A program made the position numbers and the translations under genes. From Saccharothrix ecbatanensis (lineage in GTDB: Bacteria > Actinomycetota > Actinomycetes > Mycobacteriales > Pseudonocardiaceae), in contig NZ_JACHMO010000001.1 of assembly GCF_014205015.1 (NCBI RefSeq), positions 868,001-932,000 on the forward strand: a stretch of DNA of 64,000 bases, given 5' to 3'. Numbering within the stretch: position 1 is the first letter of the stretch; every line of letters starts with the position of its first letter. The notes below the pieces were generated by a model that saw nothing but the letters and a program-made list of their open reading frames with translations, had not been told where the DNA came from and made no database searches. Shown in pieces: positions 34,130 to 42,710 of this stretch.

Positions 34130-37100
34130 ATGCCGTTTTCGGTTCGCCGACCGGTGAGGCGACCGTCAAACAAGTCGTTGCCGATTGCCGCGGCCCTGCT
34201 CGCGGTAGGTACGAGTTTGGCGATTGTCCCGCCTTCGGCGCAGGCTCAACAGGATTTGCCGCCGCAGCAGTCCGGTGTGACCCTGCGCGTGTTCGACCTG
34301 CAGGTCGACCTGGACAAGCTGTGCAAGCTCAAGGCGGGGCAGACTCCCAACGTCGATAAACTGATGTCCACAATCGACTGGAGCTCTTCCGACGATTTCG
34401 GGATCAAAGATCGCTTCCTGTCGGAGACGACGGCCAACCTCAACGTCCCGACCGCGGGCGCCTACACATTCCGGCTCACCAGTGACGACGGCTCCCGCCT
34501 CTACATCGGTGACAAGACGGTGATCCTCCACGACGGGGTGCATGCGGCGACATCCGTCGTCGGCTCGATCGACCTGACCGCCGGCTACCACCCGTTGAGG
34601 ATCACCCACTTCGACCGGCTGTACGACCAGCGGCTCCTTCTGGAGTGGCAGCCGCCAGGCGCCGACAGCTTCACCGTCGTGCCCAACTCGGCCCTGAGCA
34701 CCGAGGCCGATGTCACGCGTGTCACCGCACCGGGTAAGAAGGAATGCGAGGCCGGCCGCGACTCCCCGGGTGACGGCCTGCCGCTGACCGGCGTCCACCC
34801 TGGTTACACGTTGACCAATCTGCGCCCGGCGGGTTTCCAGCCGCAGGTCACGGGGATGGATTGGCTGCCCGACGGCAGGCTCGCGATCTCCACCTGGGGT
34901 GGCACCTACAAGCAAGCAGGCGAGGTGTACCTGCTCGGCAACGTCACGGGCACCACCGACCCGAGTCACGTGACCGTGCAGAAGTTCGCCCAGGGTCTCA
35001 ACGAGCCCATGGGCATCAAATTCGTCGACGGCAAACTTTACGTGTCCGAAAAGGACGGCCTGACTGAACTTGTCGACAGCAACGGTGATTCGGTTGCCGA
35101 CGACTACCGCACGATCGCCACGTGGGAACAGGGCGGGAACTACCACGAGTTCGCCTTCGGGCTGCTCTACGCCGACGGCTTCTTCCACCTCAACCTCTCT
35201 GTCGCGATCAGCGGCATCGGCAACAGCACGGACCCGCAACCGGCGCCCAACCGCGGCACCGCGGTGAAGGTCAACAAGGCCACCGGTGAAGTGACCTACG
35301 TGGCCGGCGGCCTGCGTACCCCGCACGGCATCGGGTGGGGTCCCGAAGGTGAAATCTTCGTCACCGACAACCAGGGTGACTGGCTGCCGTCGTCGAAACT
35401 GGTCCAGATCAAGGAAGGCGGGTTCTACAACCACTACAACAACCCGGCGGGCCCGTTCGACGACCGACCCGTCACCCAGCCCGTCCTGTGGATCCCTCAG
35501 AACGAGATCGGGAACTCGCCGGTCAACCCGGTGTTGCTGAAAGAGGGCCCGTTCAAAGGCCAGCTGGTCATCGGCGACGTCACGTACGGTGGTCTCCAAC
35601 GCGCCTTCTTGGAGAAGGTGAACGGGCAGTACCAGGGTGCGTTGTTCCGGCACACACAAGGCCTCGAAGCCGGGGTCAGCAGGCTCACCCTCGGCCCGGA
35701 CGGCGCGATCTACACCGGTGGCATCGGCGCAGGTGGCAACTGGGGCCAGCCCGGCAAGCTCGGCTACGGCCTGCAGAAGCTGTCTCCCAACGGGTCCAAT
35801 CCGTTCGACATGCTCGCGATGAGGGCGGTCAAGGGTGGATTCGAGATCGAGTACACCCAGCCGTTGTCGACCGAAACGGCGCAGGACCTGGCAGGGAAGT
35901 ACGAGTTCGAGCAGTGGCGTTACCAACCGACCACCGACTACGGCGGCCCCAAGATCGACCAACAGTGGCCGCAGGCGACTTCGGCCACTCTGTCCGCAGA
36001 CGGCAGGAAGGTGACCGTCCTGGTGCCGGGCCTCAAGCCTGGCCGGGTGGTCCACGTCCGTTCGCCGCGCCCGTTCGCGTCCACGACAGGTGAAACCCTG
36101 TGGAGCACCGAGGCTTGGTACACCCTCAACACCATTCCCGGCGCAGCGACGAAGGAGTACCAAGCTGAAAACGCCCACCTCGAAGCCGGCGCGGGTGTCG
36201 CCTCGAACCACCCGGGTTTCTCGGGTACCGGCTTCGTGGACGGGTACTGGAACAAAGGGGCAACCACCACGTTCACAGTGGACGCAGCCCAGGCGGGCAG
36301 CCACAACGTGGCCCTGCGCTACTCCAACGGGCCCCACGGCGGTAAGGGGACCAAGAGCGTCTCGGTGTACGTCAACGGAGTGAAGGTCCGGCAGACGCGG
36401 CTGGCTACTACCGTCGAGTGGAATTCGTGGTCGACCCACACCGAGGCCCTTGACCTGGCTGCCGGGAAGAACACCATCGCCTACAAGTACGACCAAGGCG
36501 ACAACGGTTACATCAACCTCGACAAGATCGACGTCACGCCGACCGAACGGACAAACCTGTTCAAGGGCAACGACCTGACTGCATGGGAGTCCCTTGACGG
36601 AGGTCCGGCGACCTGGCCTGTGGCAGGCGACACCGTCGAGTCCTACGGCGGGGACATCCGCACCAAGCAGGCATACCGGGACTTCCGGTTGCACGTCGAG
36701 TGGTGGCAACCGCAGTTCCCGCCCGAGGTGACCGGGCAAGCCCGCGGCAACAGCGGGGTGTACCTGCAGGAGCGGTACGAGGTCCAGGTGCTCGACTCCT
36801 TCGGCCTCACCCCGGGTTTGGACGACGCGGGTGCCATCTACGGCAAGCGTGTGCCAGACGTCAACGCAGCCACGGCACCTAAGACGTGGCAGACCTACGA
36901 CATCACATTCCGCGCTGCGCGGTACGACAGTGCGGGCAACAAGGTGGCCAACGCCCGCGTCACGGTGGTGTGGAACGGTCGGGTGGTCCACAACGATGTC
37001 GAGATCGATGGTACGACGAGGGGACACAGCCTCCCCGAGAACGACTCGCCCGGTGGAATCCGGCTTCAGGACCACGGTGACGCCGGCGAGAACCCGAAGT

Positions 37101-37132
37101 ACCGCAACATCTGGATCGAGCCGCTGAGCTGA
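34130..37132 (+). CDS. Secreted multidomain protein: PA14, propeller, CBM, 3-keto-disaccharide hydrolase
   Basis: A 1000-residue exported protein. After the signal peptide (LPIAAALLAVGTSLAIVPPS, AQA site) come four regions. PA14-like domain about 50-190 (AGAYTFRLTSDDGSRLYIGD, HDGVHAATSVV). Sorbosone-dehydrogenase-type beta-propeller about 220-560 (GMDWLPDGRLAISTWGGTYK, GLRTPHGIGWGPEGEIFVTD). CBM6/35-like module about 680-800 (EYQAENAHLEAGAGV, NLDKIDVTP). DUF1080 domain about 805-1000 (FKGNDLTAWESLDGG, GNSGVYLQERYEVQVLDS). DUF1080 enzymes hydrolyse 3-keto-disaccharides, suggesting extracellular attack on oxidised glycosides. ATG 34130 follows GGAGACA. Sugar-catabolic remnants follow it. Confidence 0.88.
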   Translation: MPFSVRRPVRRPSNKSLPIAAALLAVGTSLAIVPPSAQAQQDLPPQQSGVTLRVFDLQVDLDKLCKLKAGQTPNVDKLMSTIDWSSSDDFGIKDRFLSETTANLNVPTAGAYTFRLTSDDGSRLYIGDKTVILHDGVHAATSVVGSIDLTAGYHPLRITHFDRLYDQRLLLEWQPPGADSFTVVPNSALSTEADVTRVTAPGKKECEAGRDSPGDGLPLTGVHPGYTLTNLRPAGFQPQVTGMDWLPDGRLAISTWGGTYKQAGEVYLLGNVTGTTDPSHVTVQKFAQGLNEPMGIKFVDGKLYVSEKDGLTELVDSNGDSVADDYRTIATWEQGGNYHEFAFGLLYADGFFHLNLSVAISGIGNSTDPQPAPNRGTAVKVNKATGEVTYVAGGLRTPHGIGWGPEGEIFVTDNQGDWLPSSKLVQIKEGGFYNHYNNPAGPFDDRPVTQPVLWIPQNEIGNSPVNPVLLKEGPFKGQLVIGDVTYGGLQRAFLEKVNGQYQGALFRHTQGLEAGVSRLTLGPDGAIYTGGIGAGGNWGQPGKLGYGLQKLSPNGSNPFDMLAMRAVKGGFEIEYTQPLSTETAQDLAGKYEFEQWRYQPTTDYGGPKIDQQWPQATSATLSADGRKVTVLVPGLKPGRVVHVRSPRPFASTTGETLWSTEAWYTLNTIPGAATKEYQAENAHLEAGAGVASNHPGFSGTGFVDGYWNKGATTTFTVDAAQAGSHNVALRYSNGPHGGKGTKSVSVYVNGVKVRQTRLATTVEWNSWSTHTEALDLAAGKNTIAYKYDQGDNGYINLDKIDVTPTERTNLFKGNDLTAWESLDGGPATWPVAGDTVESYGGDIRTKQAYRDFRLHVEWWQPQFPPEVTGQARGNSGVYLQERYEVQVLDSFGLTPGLDDAGAIYGKRVPDVNAATAPKTWQTYDITFRAARYDSAGNKVANARVTVVWNGRVVHNDVEIDGTTRGHSLPENDSPGGIRLQDHGDAGENPKYRNIWIEPLS

Positions 37133-37143
37133 CACGTCGGGAA

Positions 37144-37173
37144 GGGAGCCGCCGTGCTTGTACGGCGGCTCCC
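37144..37173 (+). terminator. Hairpin terminator after the 3-keto-disaccharide hydrolase
   Basis: GGGAGCCGCCGT (37144-37155) and ACGGCGGCTCCC (37162-37173) form a perfect 12-bp stem with a 6-base loop, 12 bases after the stop codon. There is no U-tract. Confidence 0.8.
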
Positions 37174-37374
37174 GAACTCGTGTCAGCACGTCGCTTCGCT
37201 CCCAGGACGGTAGCCGGGAGCGTGGCGTAGGCGCATGATCGCTGCATGACTTAGCGCTCTCTGCGCAGCGGACGCCGATGCGGAATCCTTCGCCGCGCCG
37301 GGTGGCGGCTACACCTGTTGCCGGCATGGCGGGGACGGCGGATCCACTCCGAGCAAGGAGTGGGTCCGCTCGCA

Positions 37375-37565
37375 TCGTCGGCCCATCGACGTGGTGGCGG
37401 TCGTCGGCTGGGTGGTGCTCAACCGCACCACGTTCGGCCGTCGTACCTACGCAGTCGGCGGCAATCCCGAGGCAGCCCGGCTGGCCGGTATCAACGTGCG
37501 GCGGCACACGGTGCTGCTCTACACGCTGTTGGGTGTGTGCTGCGGCATCGCCGCTGCAGTGCGTC
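37375..37565 (+). pseudogene. Fragment of an RbsC-like sugar permease
   Basis: The frame read from about 37385 gives VVAVVGWVVLNRTTFGRRTY, AVGGNPEAARLAGINVRRHT and VLLYTLLGVCCGIAAAV. This is the highly conserved cytoplasmic loop and following helix of ribose-type (CUT2) permeases. Neither end of the gene is present. It changes abruptly at about 37565 into an unrelated tail. Confidence 0.85.
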
Positions 37566-37644
37566 CTGACCGCCGTCGAGGACAGCGCCGCCAGCCGCAC
37601 CTGGCACGCCGTCCGACGACCCTTTGGCACCGGGAGAGAGACCA

Positions 37645-37998
37645 GTGACGCGTCCGATCACCCTGTTCACCGGCCAGTGGGCCGACCTGCCGTTCGAGGA
37701 AGTCGCCCGCCTGGCCGCCGACTGGGGCTACGACGGCCTCGAGATCGCCTGCTGGGGCGACCACCTCGACCCCTGGCGAGCCGCCGAGGACGACGACTAC
37801 ATCGCCGACCGAAAGGCGATCCTCGCCAAAGACAACCTCACAGTCTGGACGATCTCCAACCACCTCACCGGCGTTGAATGGGAAGACGCCGGGGTGGACC
37901 GACTCCTCGGCGCCCCCGAAGCGCTGGAATTCGTGCGCAAGCATGCTTTCGACCCACCCACGGCGTCCTTCGACGCCGTCTTCTCCAGTAGCGAGTGA
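37645..37998 (+). pseudogene. Sugar phosphate isomerase/epimerase with internal deletion
   Basis: From GTG 37645 (SD GGGAGAGAG) the first 75 residues are a standard TIM-barrel isomerase start: ITLFTGQWADLPFEEVARLA, ADWGYDGLEIACWGDHLDPW and LTVWTISNHLTG. At about residue 73 the text jumps in frame to WEDAGVDRLLGAPEALEFVR and FDPPTASFDAVFSS, the family's C-terminus. About 200 residues of barrel, including metal-binding residues, are missing, so the 117-residue product cannot be active. Just upstream, VLTAVEDSAASRTWHAVRR (about 37562-37620) looks like the end of a Gfo/Idh/MocA oxidoreductase fused onto the permease fragment. Confidence 0.85.
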
Positions 37999-38001
37999 CC
38001 A

Positions 38002-38982
38002 ATGGTGTCGACAGGTGCACCGGCCCAGGGCGGGGACGGTCCATGGTTGGTGGTACCCCCGTCGCTTCGAGCTGTTCGGCTCGCCCTGGGGTTGTCCTCA
38101 CAGGCGGTGGCAGAGAGGGTCGGCGTCACCACGGCGTGCCTGCTGCGTTGGGAACGCCGTCAGCGCACACCGTCCCCGGAGGCCATGGCGGCGTTGGCGA
38201 GCGTTCTGCGCTTGTCGGTGCAACAGACGGCCGCCTTCTTCGTCGAAGGACCGGAACACCCCGGCGTCGACGACACCCTGCCGGGCCGAGGGCTGCGGAC
38301 GCTCCGCCGGAACCTCGGCGTTCCGACTCGGCGCATCGCGGACGCGCTGGGCGTCACCGTTCGCACGGTGTACCACTGGGAGAAGGGAGGCACCAGACTC
38401 CCGGTCCGGTTGCTGGCCCCGCTCGCCGAGTGCCTCGGCACCAAACCCGACGACCTGGTCGAGGCGTTGCGCGAGTCCACGGGCGGTGCACCAGCCCCGC
38501 TGAGACCGAATGGCGAACTGGCACGTCTCCGTCAGCGAGCGGGTTATTCCCAGGTGCAGGTTGCTGCTCTGCTCGATGTTTCGCGGACGACTCTGCGTGG
38601 TTGGGAACGTGGTGAGGTCGTGCCACCCTGGCAGGCGATCCGGTTGATGGCCTCCTTCTACCGGGTGCCGTTGGCGGCGTTGGCGGCGTTGGCCAAGGCC
38701 GGGACGCCGAGCTTCCTGGATCCGGGGACCTGGTTGCCAGGGGAGCTGCCGGAGTTGTTGCGGGTGTTGCGTCAGTGGAACGGGTTAACCCAGGCGCAGG
38801 TCGGCGAACACTGCGGTACCAGCAGCGCCACAGTGCGGGGCTGGGAACGTGCCCGGCAGCGGCCACAGCCCTCTCAACAGCGTCGTCTGGAATGCCTATA
38901 CCACTTACCGCCGGATTCCCTGACCCATGCCTACGCCGCATCACCACCGATCAGCGGTCACGCGAACCGCGACGCCTGCTGA
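38002..38982 (+). CDS. Protein of four tandem XRE-type helix-turn-helix domains
   Basis: A 326-residue protein made almost only of four Cro/C1-type HTH domains, at about 20-80, 96-156, 171-231 and 248-310. Each has the R-x-x-R-x-x-x-G-x-x-x-x-x-(V/I)-A helix and a recognition-helix end with Trp-Glu: LLRWERRQ (48), VYHWEKGG (123), LRGWERGE (198) and VRGWERAR (278). The spacing is a regular 75-80 residues. No ligand, protease or ATPase domain is attached. Normal XRE proteins have one such domain and dimerise. Four in one chain could bind a long direct-repeat operator or bridge sites. ATG 38002 has only a weak ribosome site; GTG 38005 is possible. It is free-standing. Confidence 0.85.
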   Translation: MVSTGAPAQGGDGPWLVVPPSLRAVRLALGLSSQAVAERVGVTTACLLRWERRQRTPSPEAMAALASVLRLSVQQTAAFFVEGPEHPGVDDTLPGRGLRTLRRNLGVPTRRIADALGVTVRTVYHWEKGGTRLPVRLLAPLAECLGTKPDDLVEALRESTGGAPAPLRPNGELARLRQRAGYSQVQVAALLDVSRTTLRGWERGEVVPPWQAIRLMASFYRVPLAALAALAKAGTPSFLDPGTWLPGELPELLRVLRQWNGLTQAQVGEHCGTSSATVRGWERARQRPQPSQQRRLECLYHLPPDSLTHAYAASPPISGHANRDAC

Positions 38983-39011
38983 CCCGCACCGACCCGTGAA
39001 CAGGAGTAGCC

Positions 39012-40172
39012 GTGGTGCAACGAAGGACCGGGCTGTGGTTGATCGGCGCACGCGGGTCGGTCGCGACGACGGCGATCAGCGGGCTGCTGGCGTTGCGGGC
39101 GGGCCTGGCGCCGCCGACCGGGTGCGTGACCGAACGACCGGAACTGGCCGGGGCGCCGTTGCCCGGCTGGGACGACCTGGTCGTCGGCGGGCACGATGTG
39201 GTCGACACGGCGTTGGTCAAACGGGCGGAGCAGTTGGCCGACAGCGGTGTGGTGCCGCACCGGCTGCTCGGGCCCATCGCGGCCGGGTTGCGGGCGGCGG
39301 ACGAGGAGATCCGGGAGGGCTATCACCCGGTTACGCACCGGGGCAGTCAGGCGGACGCCGCGCGGCGGCTCGGCGCGGACATCGCGGACTTCCGGGAGCG
39401 GCACGGTTTGGCGCGGGTCGTCGTGGTGAACGTGTCCTCGACGGAGCCGCCGGTCCCGGCCATGCCGGAGCACGACGACCTGGCGTTGTTGGAGGAAGCG
39501 CTGGCCGATCCGGCGCGTGCGGTGTTGCCTCCGAGTTCGGTGTCCGCGTACGCGGCGCTGGTGGCGGGTTGTCCGTTTGTGGACTTCACGCCGTCGACCG
39601 GTATCGCGTTGGCCGCGCTTGATCAGTTGGCCCGTCGGGAGCGGTTGCCGTACGCGGGGCGTGACGGCAAGACGGGTGAGACGTTGTTGCGGACGGTGCT
39701 CGCGCCGATGTTCACCGCGCGGGCGTTGCGGGTGCGGTCGTGGGCGGGGACGAATCTGCTCGGTGGTGGTGACGGGGCGACGTTGGAGGACCCGGCGCAC
39801 GCGGACAGCAAGATCGTGTCGAAGGCGCGTGGTCTGGCGGCGTTGCTCGGGGACGACGTCACCGCGCCGCTGCACATCGACAACGTGCCGGATCTGGGTG
39901 AGCAGAAGACGGCGTGGGACCACGTGTCGTTCGAGGGGTTCCTCGGTGCGCGGATGTCGTTGCAGCTCACCTGGACCGGGCTGGACTCGTCGTTGGCCGC
40001 GCCGTTGGTGTTGGACCTGGCCCGGTTGGTCGCTGCGGCGCACGCGGCCGGTGGGCGGGGGAGTTGGGGTGAAGGCGTACGCGGAACTCGTGCGGGCACC
40101 GCGTTGCCCACTGGCACATGTATACGAGCTCGGGCCCACAGTCAAGAGCGTCGCTGTCAAGCGTTCACCTGA
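39012..40172 (+). pseudogene. Inositol-3-phosphate-synthase-like gene, truncated at its 3' end
   Basis: The first about 345 residues are a good myo-inositol-1-phosphate-synthase-like protein: NAD-binding start GLWLIGARGSVATTAISGLL, VNVSSTEPPVPAMPEHDD, PSSVSAYAALVAGCPFVDFT, and the catalytic region RSWAGTNLLGGGDGATLEDP, KIVSKARGLAALLGDD and LHIDNVPDLGEQKTAWDHVS. At LVAAAHAAGGRG (about 40060) it runs into unrelated residues and ends at 40172. The expected C-terminus, with a Phe-rich FFFKDP-type motif, is missing. Homologues of this short type belong to ebo-like clusters with a UbiA-type prenyltransferase. GTG 39012 follows AGGAG. Function after truncation is doubtful. Confidence 0.7.
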
Positions 40173-40203
40173 CACCACCCGAGGCGCTTCGTTCCTAGCC
40201 TGA
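40069..40203 (+). pseudogene. First codons of a UbiA-like prenyltransferase, then foreign sequence
   Basis: GTG 40069 starts VKAYAELVRAP, which matches the start of EboC-type UbiA prenyltransferases that normally follow the inositol-phosphate-synthase-like gene. After about 11 residues the similarity ends and the frame runs through unrelated residues to a stop at 40203. The identification rests on a short match plus gene order. Confidence 0.4.
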
Positions 40204-40229
40204 TCTTCACACGAGGGGAAAGGAACGAC

Positions 40230-40700
40230 ATGACGAAGACAACAGGGGTACTTCGGCGGGCAGGCGTGGGGCTTGCCGCGATGCTCATGGCCACCATCGG
40301 CGCCGTCGCCTCGACGGGCACGGCGGCCGCGGCGACTCCGCTCTGCGAGAAAGTGCTGGCTCGGTCGATCAACGGCATCGCGATCTACGTCCCGGCCGCC
40401 GCCAACGGCAGCCAGACGTGTCACATCAGCCGCAGCCAGGCCGCGAACACCACGATCGTGCGCCACCTCCAGCGCACGATGATCAAGTGTTACGGCGCCC
40501 TCCACCTCGTGTCGCCGTACCAGGACGAGAAGATCGTGAACCTCACCGCGGACGGGGACTTCGGCCCACGCACCGAGGCGGCGCTGAAGGCGGTGCAGAG
40601 GAACATCTACGTCACGATCGACGGGAGCTACGGCCCGATCACCCGCGACGCCATGCGGTTCATCAAGACCGACGGTTCGATCTGCTACGACTACCGCTGA
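40230..40700 (+). CDS. Secreted peptidoglycan-binding-domain protein
   Basis: A 156-residue exported protein. The signal peptide (VGLAAMLMATIGAVASTGTA, AAA cleavage region) is followed by a PG_binding_1 domain: VRHLQRTMIKCYG, then LTADGDFGPRTEAALKAVQR and GSYGPITRDAMRFI. Such domains bind cell-wall peptide stems. Four cysteines in the mature part (LCEKV, TCHIS, KCYGA, ICYDY) probably make two disulfides. There is no catalytic domain, so it may be a wall-targeted inhibitor or structural factor. ATG 40230 follows GAGGGGAAAGGAA. It lies in a stretch with truncated genes on both sides but is itself intact. Confidence 0.85.
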   Translation: MTKTTGVLRRAGVGLAAMLMATIGAVASTGTAAAATPLCEKVLARSINGIAIYVPAAANGSQTCHISRSQAANTTIVRHLQRTMIKCYGALHLVSPYQDEKIVNLTADGDFGPRTEAALKAVQRNIYVTIDGSYGPITRDAMRFIKTDGSICYDYR

Positions 40701-40714
40701 ACGAGCAGCGGTTT
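40694..40714 (+). terminator. Small hairpin with T-tract overlapping the stop codon
   Basis: CCGCTG (40694-40699) pairs with CAGCGG (40706-40711), followed by TTT. The stem is only 6 bp, so the call is weak. Confidence 0.35.
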
Positions 40715-40794
40715 CGGCCGATGGGCCCTGGCCAGGATGGGCACGTGGCTGCCCCCGGGAAGCAGACCAGCCGTCGCGCTGTGCGCCGCGAGGT

Positions 40795-40950
40795 GTGCGG
40801 ACGCTGGAGCTGCCGCCGGGGGCGGCCCTGTCGGAGAACGAGCCGGCCGCCGCGCTCGGCGTGAGCAGGACACCGGTCCGGGAAAGCCTGTTCCTGCCGG
40901 CGGACGAAGGCCTCGCGTGGAAAGGCGCACCGCGAGTCGCTGCCTGGCAC
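40795..40950 (+). pseudogene. Remnant of a GntR-family regulator
   Basis: The frame from 40795 reads TLELPPGAALSENEPAAALG, then VSRTPVRESLFLPADEGLA, the central helix-turn-helix of GntR/FadR-type regulators (usual text LxPGxxLxExELAxxLGVSRTPVREAL). The helices before it and the ligand domain after it are missing. The conserved ELA has become EPA. Confidence 0.75.
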
Positions 40951-41081
40951 GGGAGCGGGCACTGTCGAGTCGCACATGAGCGTGGAAGAGTCGGCATTTG
41001 TCCGAGTCGAGGTACGCCACGCCGGTGGGCGCTTGGCGGCACTGAGCAACGCGATCCTCCTGACCTGAACCCCGGTGCCTG

Positions 41082-42710
41082 TCACAGTCGGTTGCCAAGC
41101 CGGACGCGGCGGAGTGTGATCGTGAACGTCGTGCCGATGCCGGGTGTGCTGGTCACCGCCACAGTGCCGCCGTGGTCGGTGACGATCTGCCGGACGATCG
41201 CAAGCCCCAGGCCGCTGCCACCGGTCGAACGGCCGCGAGCGGCGTCTCCGCGCCAGAACCGGTCGAACACGTGCGGCAGGTCGTGTTCCCCGATGCCGGT
41301 TCCGCTGTCCCGGACGCTGAGGACGACAGTCTCGTCGTCGCCGGTCAGGGCCAGTACGACGGCGCCGCCGGGTGCGGTCGCGCGGACCGCGTTGGTGACC
41401 AGGTTGGCCAGCACCTGCCGCAGCCGGTCCGGATCCGCGTGAACCACGGCCGGGCCGCGCGCATCGACCCGCAGGGCGAGGCCGGCGCGAAGGGCGAGCG
41501 GGCGGTGGAGAAACGCACAGCCCTCAAGCAGTTCGGCGGCGTCCAGGTCGATGCGGTGATAGGTCAGGGCGCCGGCTTCGGCGAGGGCCAGGTCTTGCAG
41601 GTCGTCGACAATTCGCTGCTGTAGCAGGACTTCCTCGTGCAGCGACTCGACCAGCTCCGGTGTCGGAGCGATCACGCCGTCACGCATGGCCTCCAGGTAC
41701 CCACGCAGGTTCGCGAGCGGTGTGCGGAGTTCATGTGCCACGTCGCCGACGAGGCGCCGCTGACGTTCCTCCGCCGCCTGCAAGTCCCCGGCCATGCGGT
41801 TGAACGACCGACCGAGTTCGGCGATCTCGTCACGGCCGGACACCGGCACACGCCGGCTCAAATCTCCCGTGCCGACACCGCGCGACGCGGCGGTCAGCGC
41901 CCGGATCGGCCGAAGTACGCTGCGGCTCAACAACAGTGCGCCGAGGATCGCGACGAAGGCGACGGCCGCGGCGACCGCGGCGACCGGGCCCGCGGCCAGT
42001 GAAGGACTGCTCTCGTCCAGTGCGCCGAGGTAGACCTGAAGCTCTGCTGGGGCGAAGGCGTCGATGCGCCGCGAGAACGCCGACTGCACGCATTCGCGTA
42101 TGCGCTCGGCGGTAAGGCACTGTTCCAAGGTGTTCACGTCCGCTCGCTCTTCCTCAGGGCTGGGCGGTGCCGGCACACAACCCGCGGAGTGACCGGACAC
42201 CGGTGTGAAGACCGTGATGCCGTCGGCGTCGGTGCCCACGGTCACCTCGACGCCCGCCTTGGTCAGGCACCTGGCGTAGTCGGTCGCGCTGCGATAGCGC
42301 CACAGCGCGATTGTGGCGATCTTCGGCAATGACCTGTCCGGAAGTGCGTCGGGGAATACCAGCTCCGGACGCGGGTCGACCAGGATGGGCGGGCCGGCGA
42401 CCGGTCGTGCGGGCTGACCGGCCAAGACGTCGGAGTCGGCGAGCAGCGCGCCGGAGCCGGTGGTGAGCCGGATGCGCTGCCCGGTCGTCGTGGCGAGGTC
42501 GTGCACGAGCGAGTCGACGCCGTCCCATCCGCCGTGCACCTGGCCGTGACGGCGCAGGTCCGTCGTGATCCGGTTGGTCTCCTGCTGTCCGGCGGTGACC
42601 GACTCGCGGACCTGACGGCTCGCCTGGGTCAGCGTCAGCCACGCGGTCACCGCGGTGGAGACCACCACGACCAGCATGATCAGCGCGAGCGCCCGCAGGC
42701 GGAAGCTCAT
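41082..42710 (-). CDS. Two-component sensor histidine kinase
   Basis: A 542-residue membrane kinase. TM1 about 7-25, an extracytoplasmic sensor of about 200 residues with four cysteines (ARCLT, AGCVP, EQCLT, RECVQ), TM2 about 236-258, and HAMP about 260-312. The HisKA box is VGDVAHELRTPLANLRGYLE. The ATP-binding domain has N box VLANLVTNAVRA, G1 VRDSGTGIGEHD and G2 GGSGLGLAIVRQI. The ATG overlaps the stop of the response regulator by four bases. It is the last gene of a six-gene operon with an ABC efflux system, so it probably senses the exported or damaging compound at the membrane. Confidence 0.93.
   Translation of the reverse strand: MSFRLRALALIMLVVVVSTAVTAWLTLTQASRQVRESVTAGQQETNRITTDLRRHGQVHGGWDGVDSLVHDLATTTGQRIRLTTGSGALLADSDVLAGQPARPVAGPPILVDPRPELVFPDALPDRSLPKIATIALWRYRSATDYARCLTKAGVEVTVGTDADGITVFTPVSGHSAGCVPAPPSPEEERADVNTLEQCLTAERIRECVQSAFSRRIDAFAPAELQVYLGALDESSPSLAAGPVAAVAAAVAFVAILGALLLSRSVLRPIRALTAASRGVGTGDLSRRVPVSGRDEIAELGRSFNRMAGDLQAAEERQRRLVGDVAHELRTPLANLRGYLEAMRDGVIAPTPELVESLHEEVLLQQRIVDDLQDLALAEAGALTYHRIDLDAAELLEGCAFLHRPLALRAGLALRVDARGPAVVHADPDRLRQVLANLVTNAVRATAPGGAVVLALTGDDETVVLSVRDSGTGIGEHDLPHVFDRFWRGDAARGRSTGGSGLGLAIVRQIVTDHGGTVAVTSTPGIGTTFTITLRRVRLGNRL

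Noticed and set aside
34166..37630. Minus-strand open frame of 1154 codons opposite the PA14/DUF1080 protein
   Set aside because: It mirrors the codon bias of the plus-strand gene. The plus strand has signal peptide, recognised domains and terminator, while the minus frame has none.
38958..41042. Minus-strand open frame of 694 codons covering the inositol-synthase-like and PG-binding genes
   Set aside because: It crosses several genes of the plus strand that have recognised domains and ribosome sites, and its composition is repetitive Arg/Gln.
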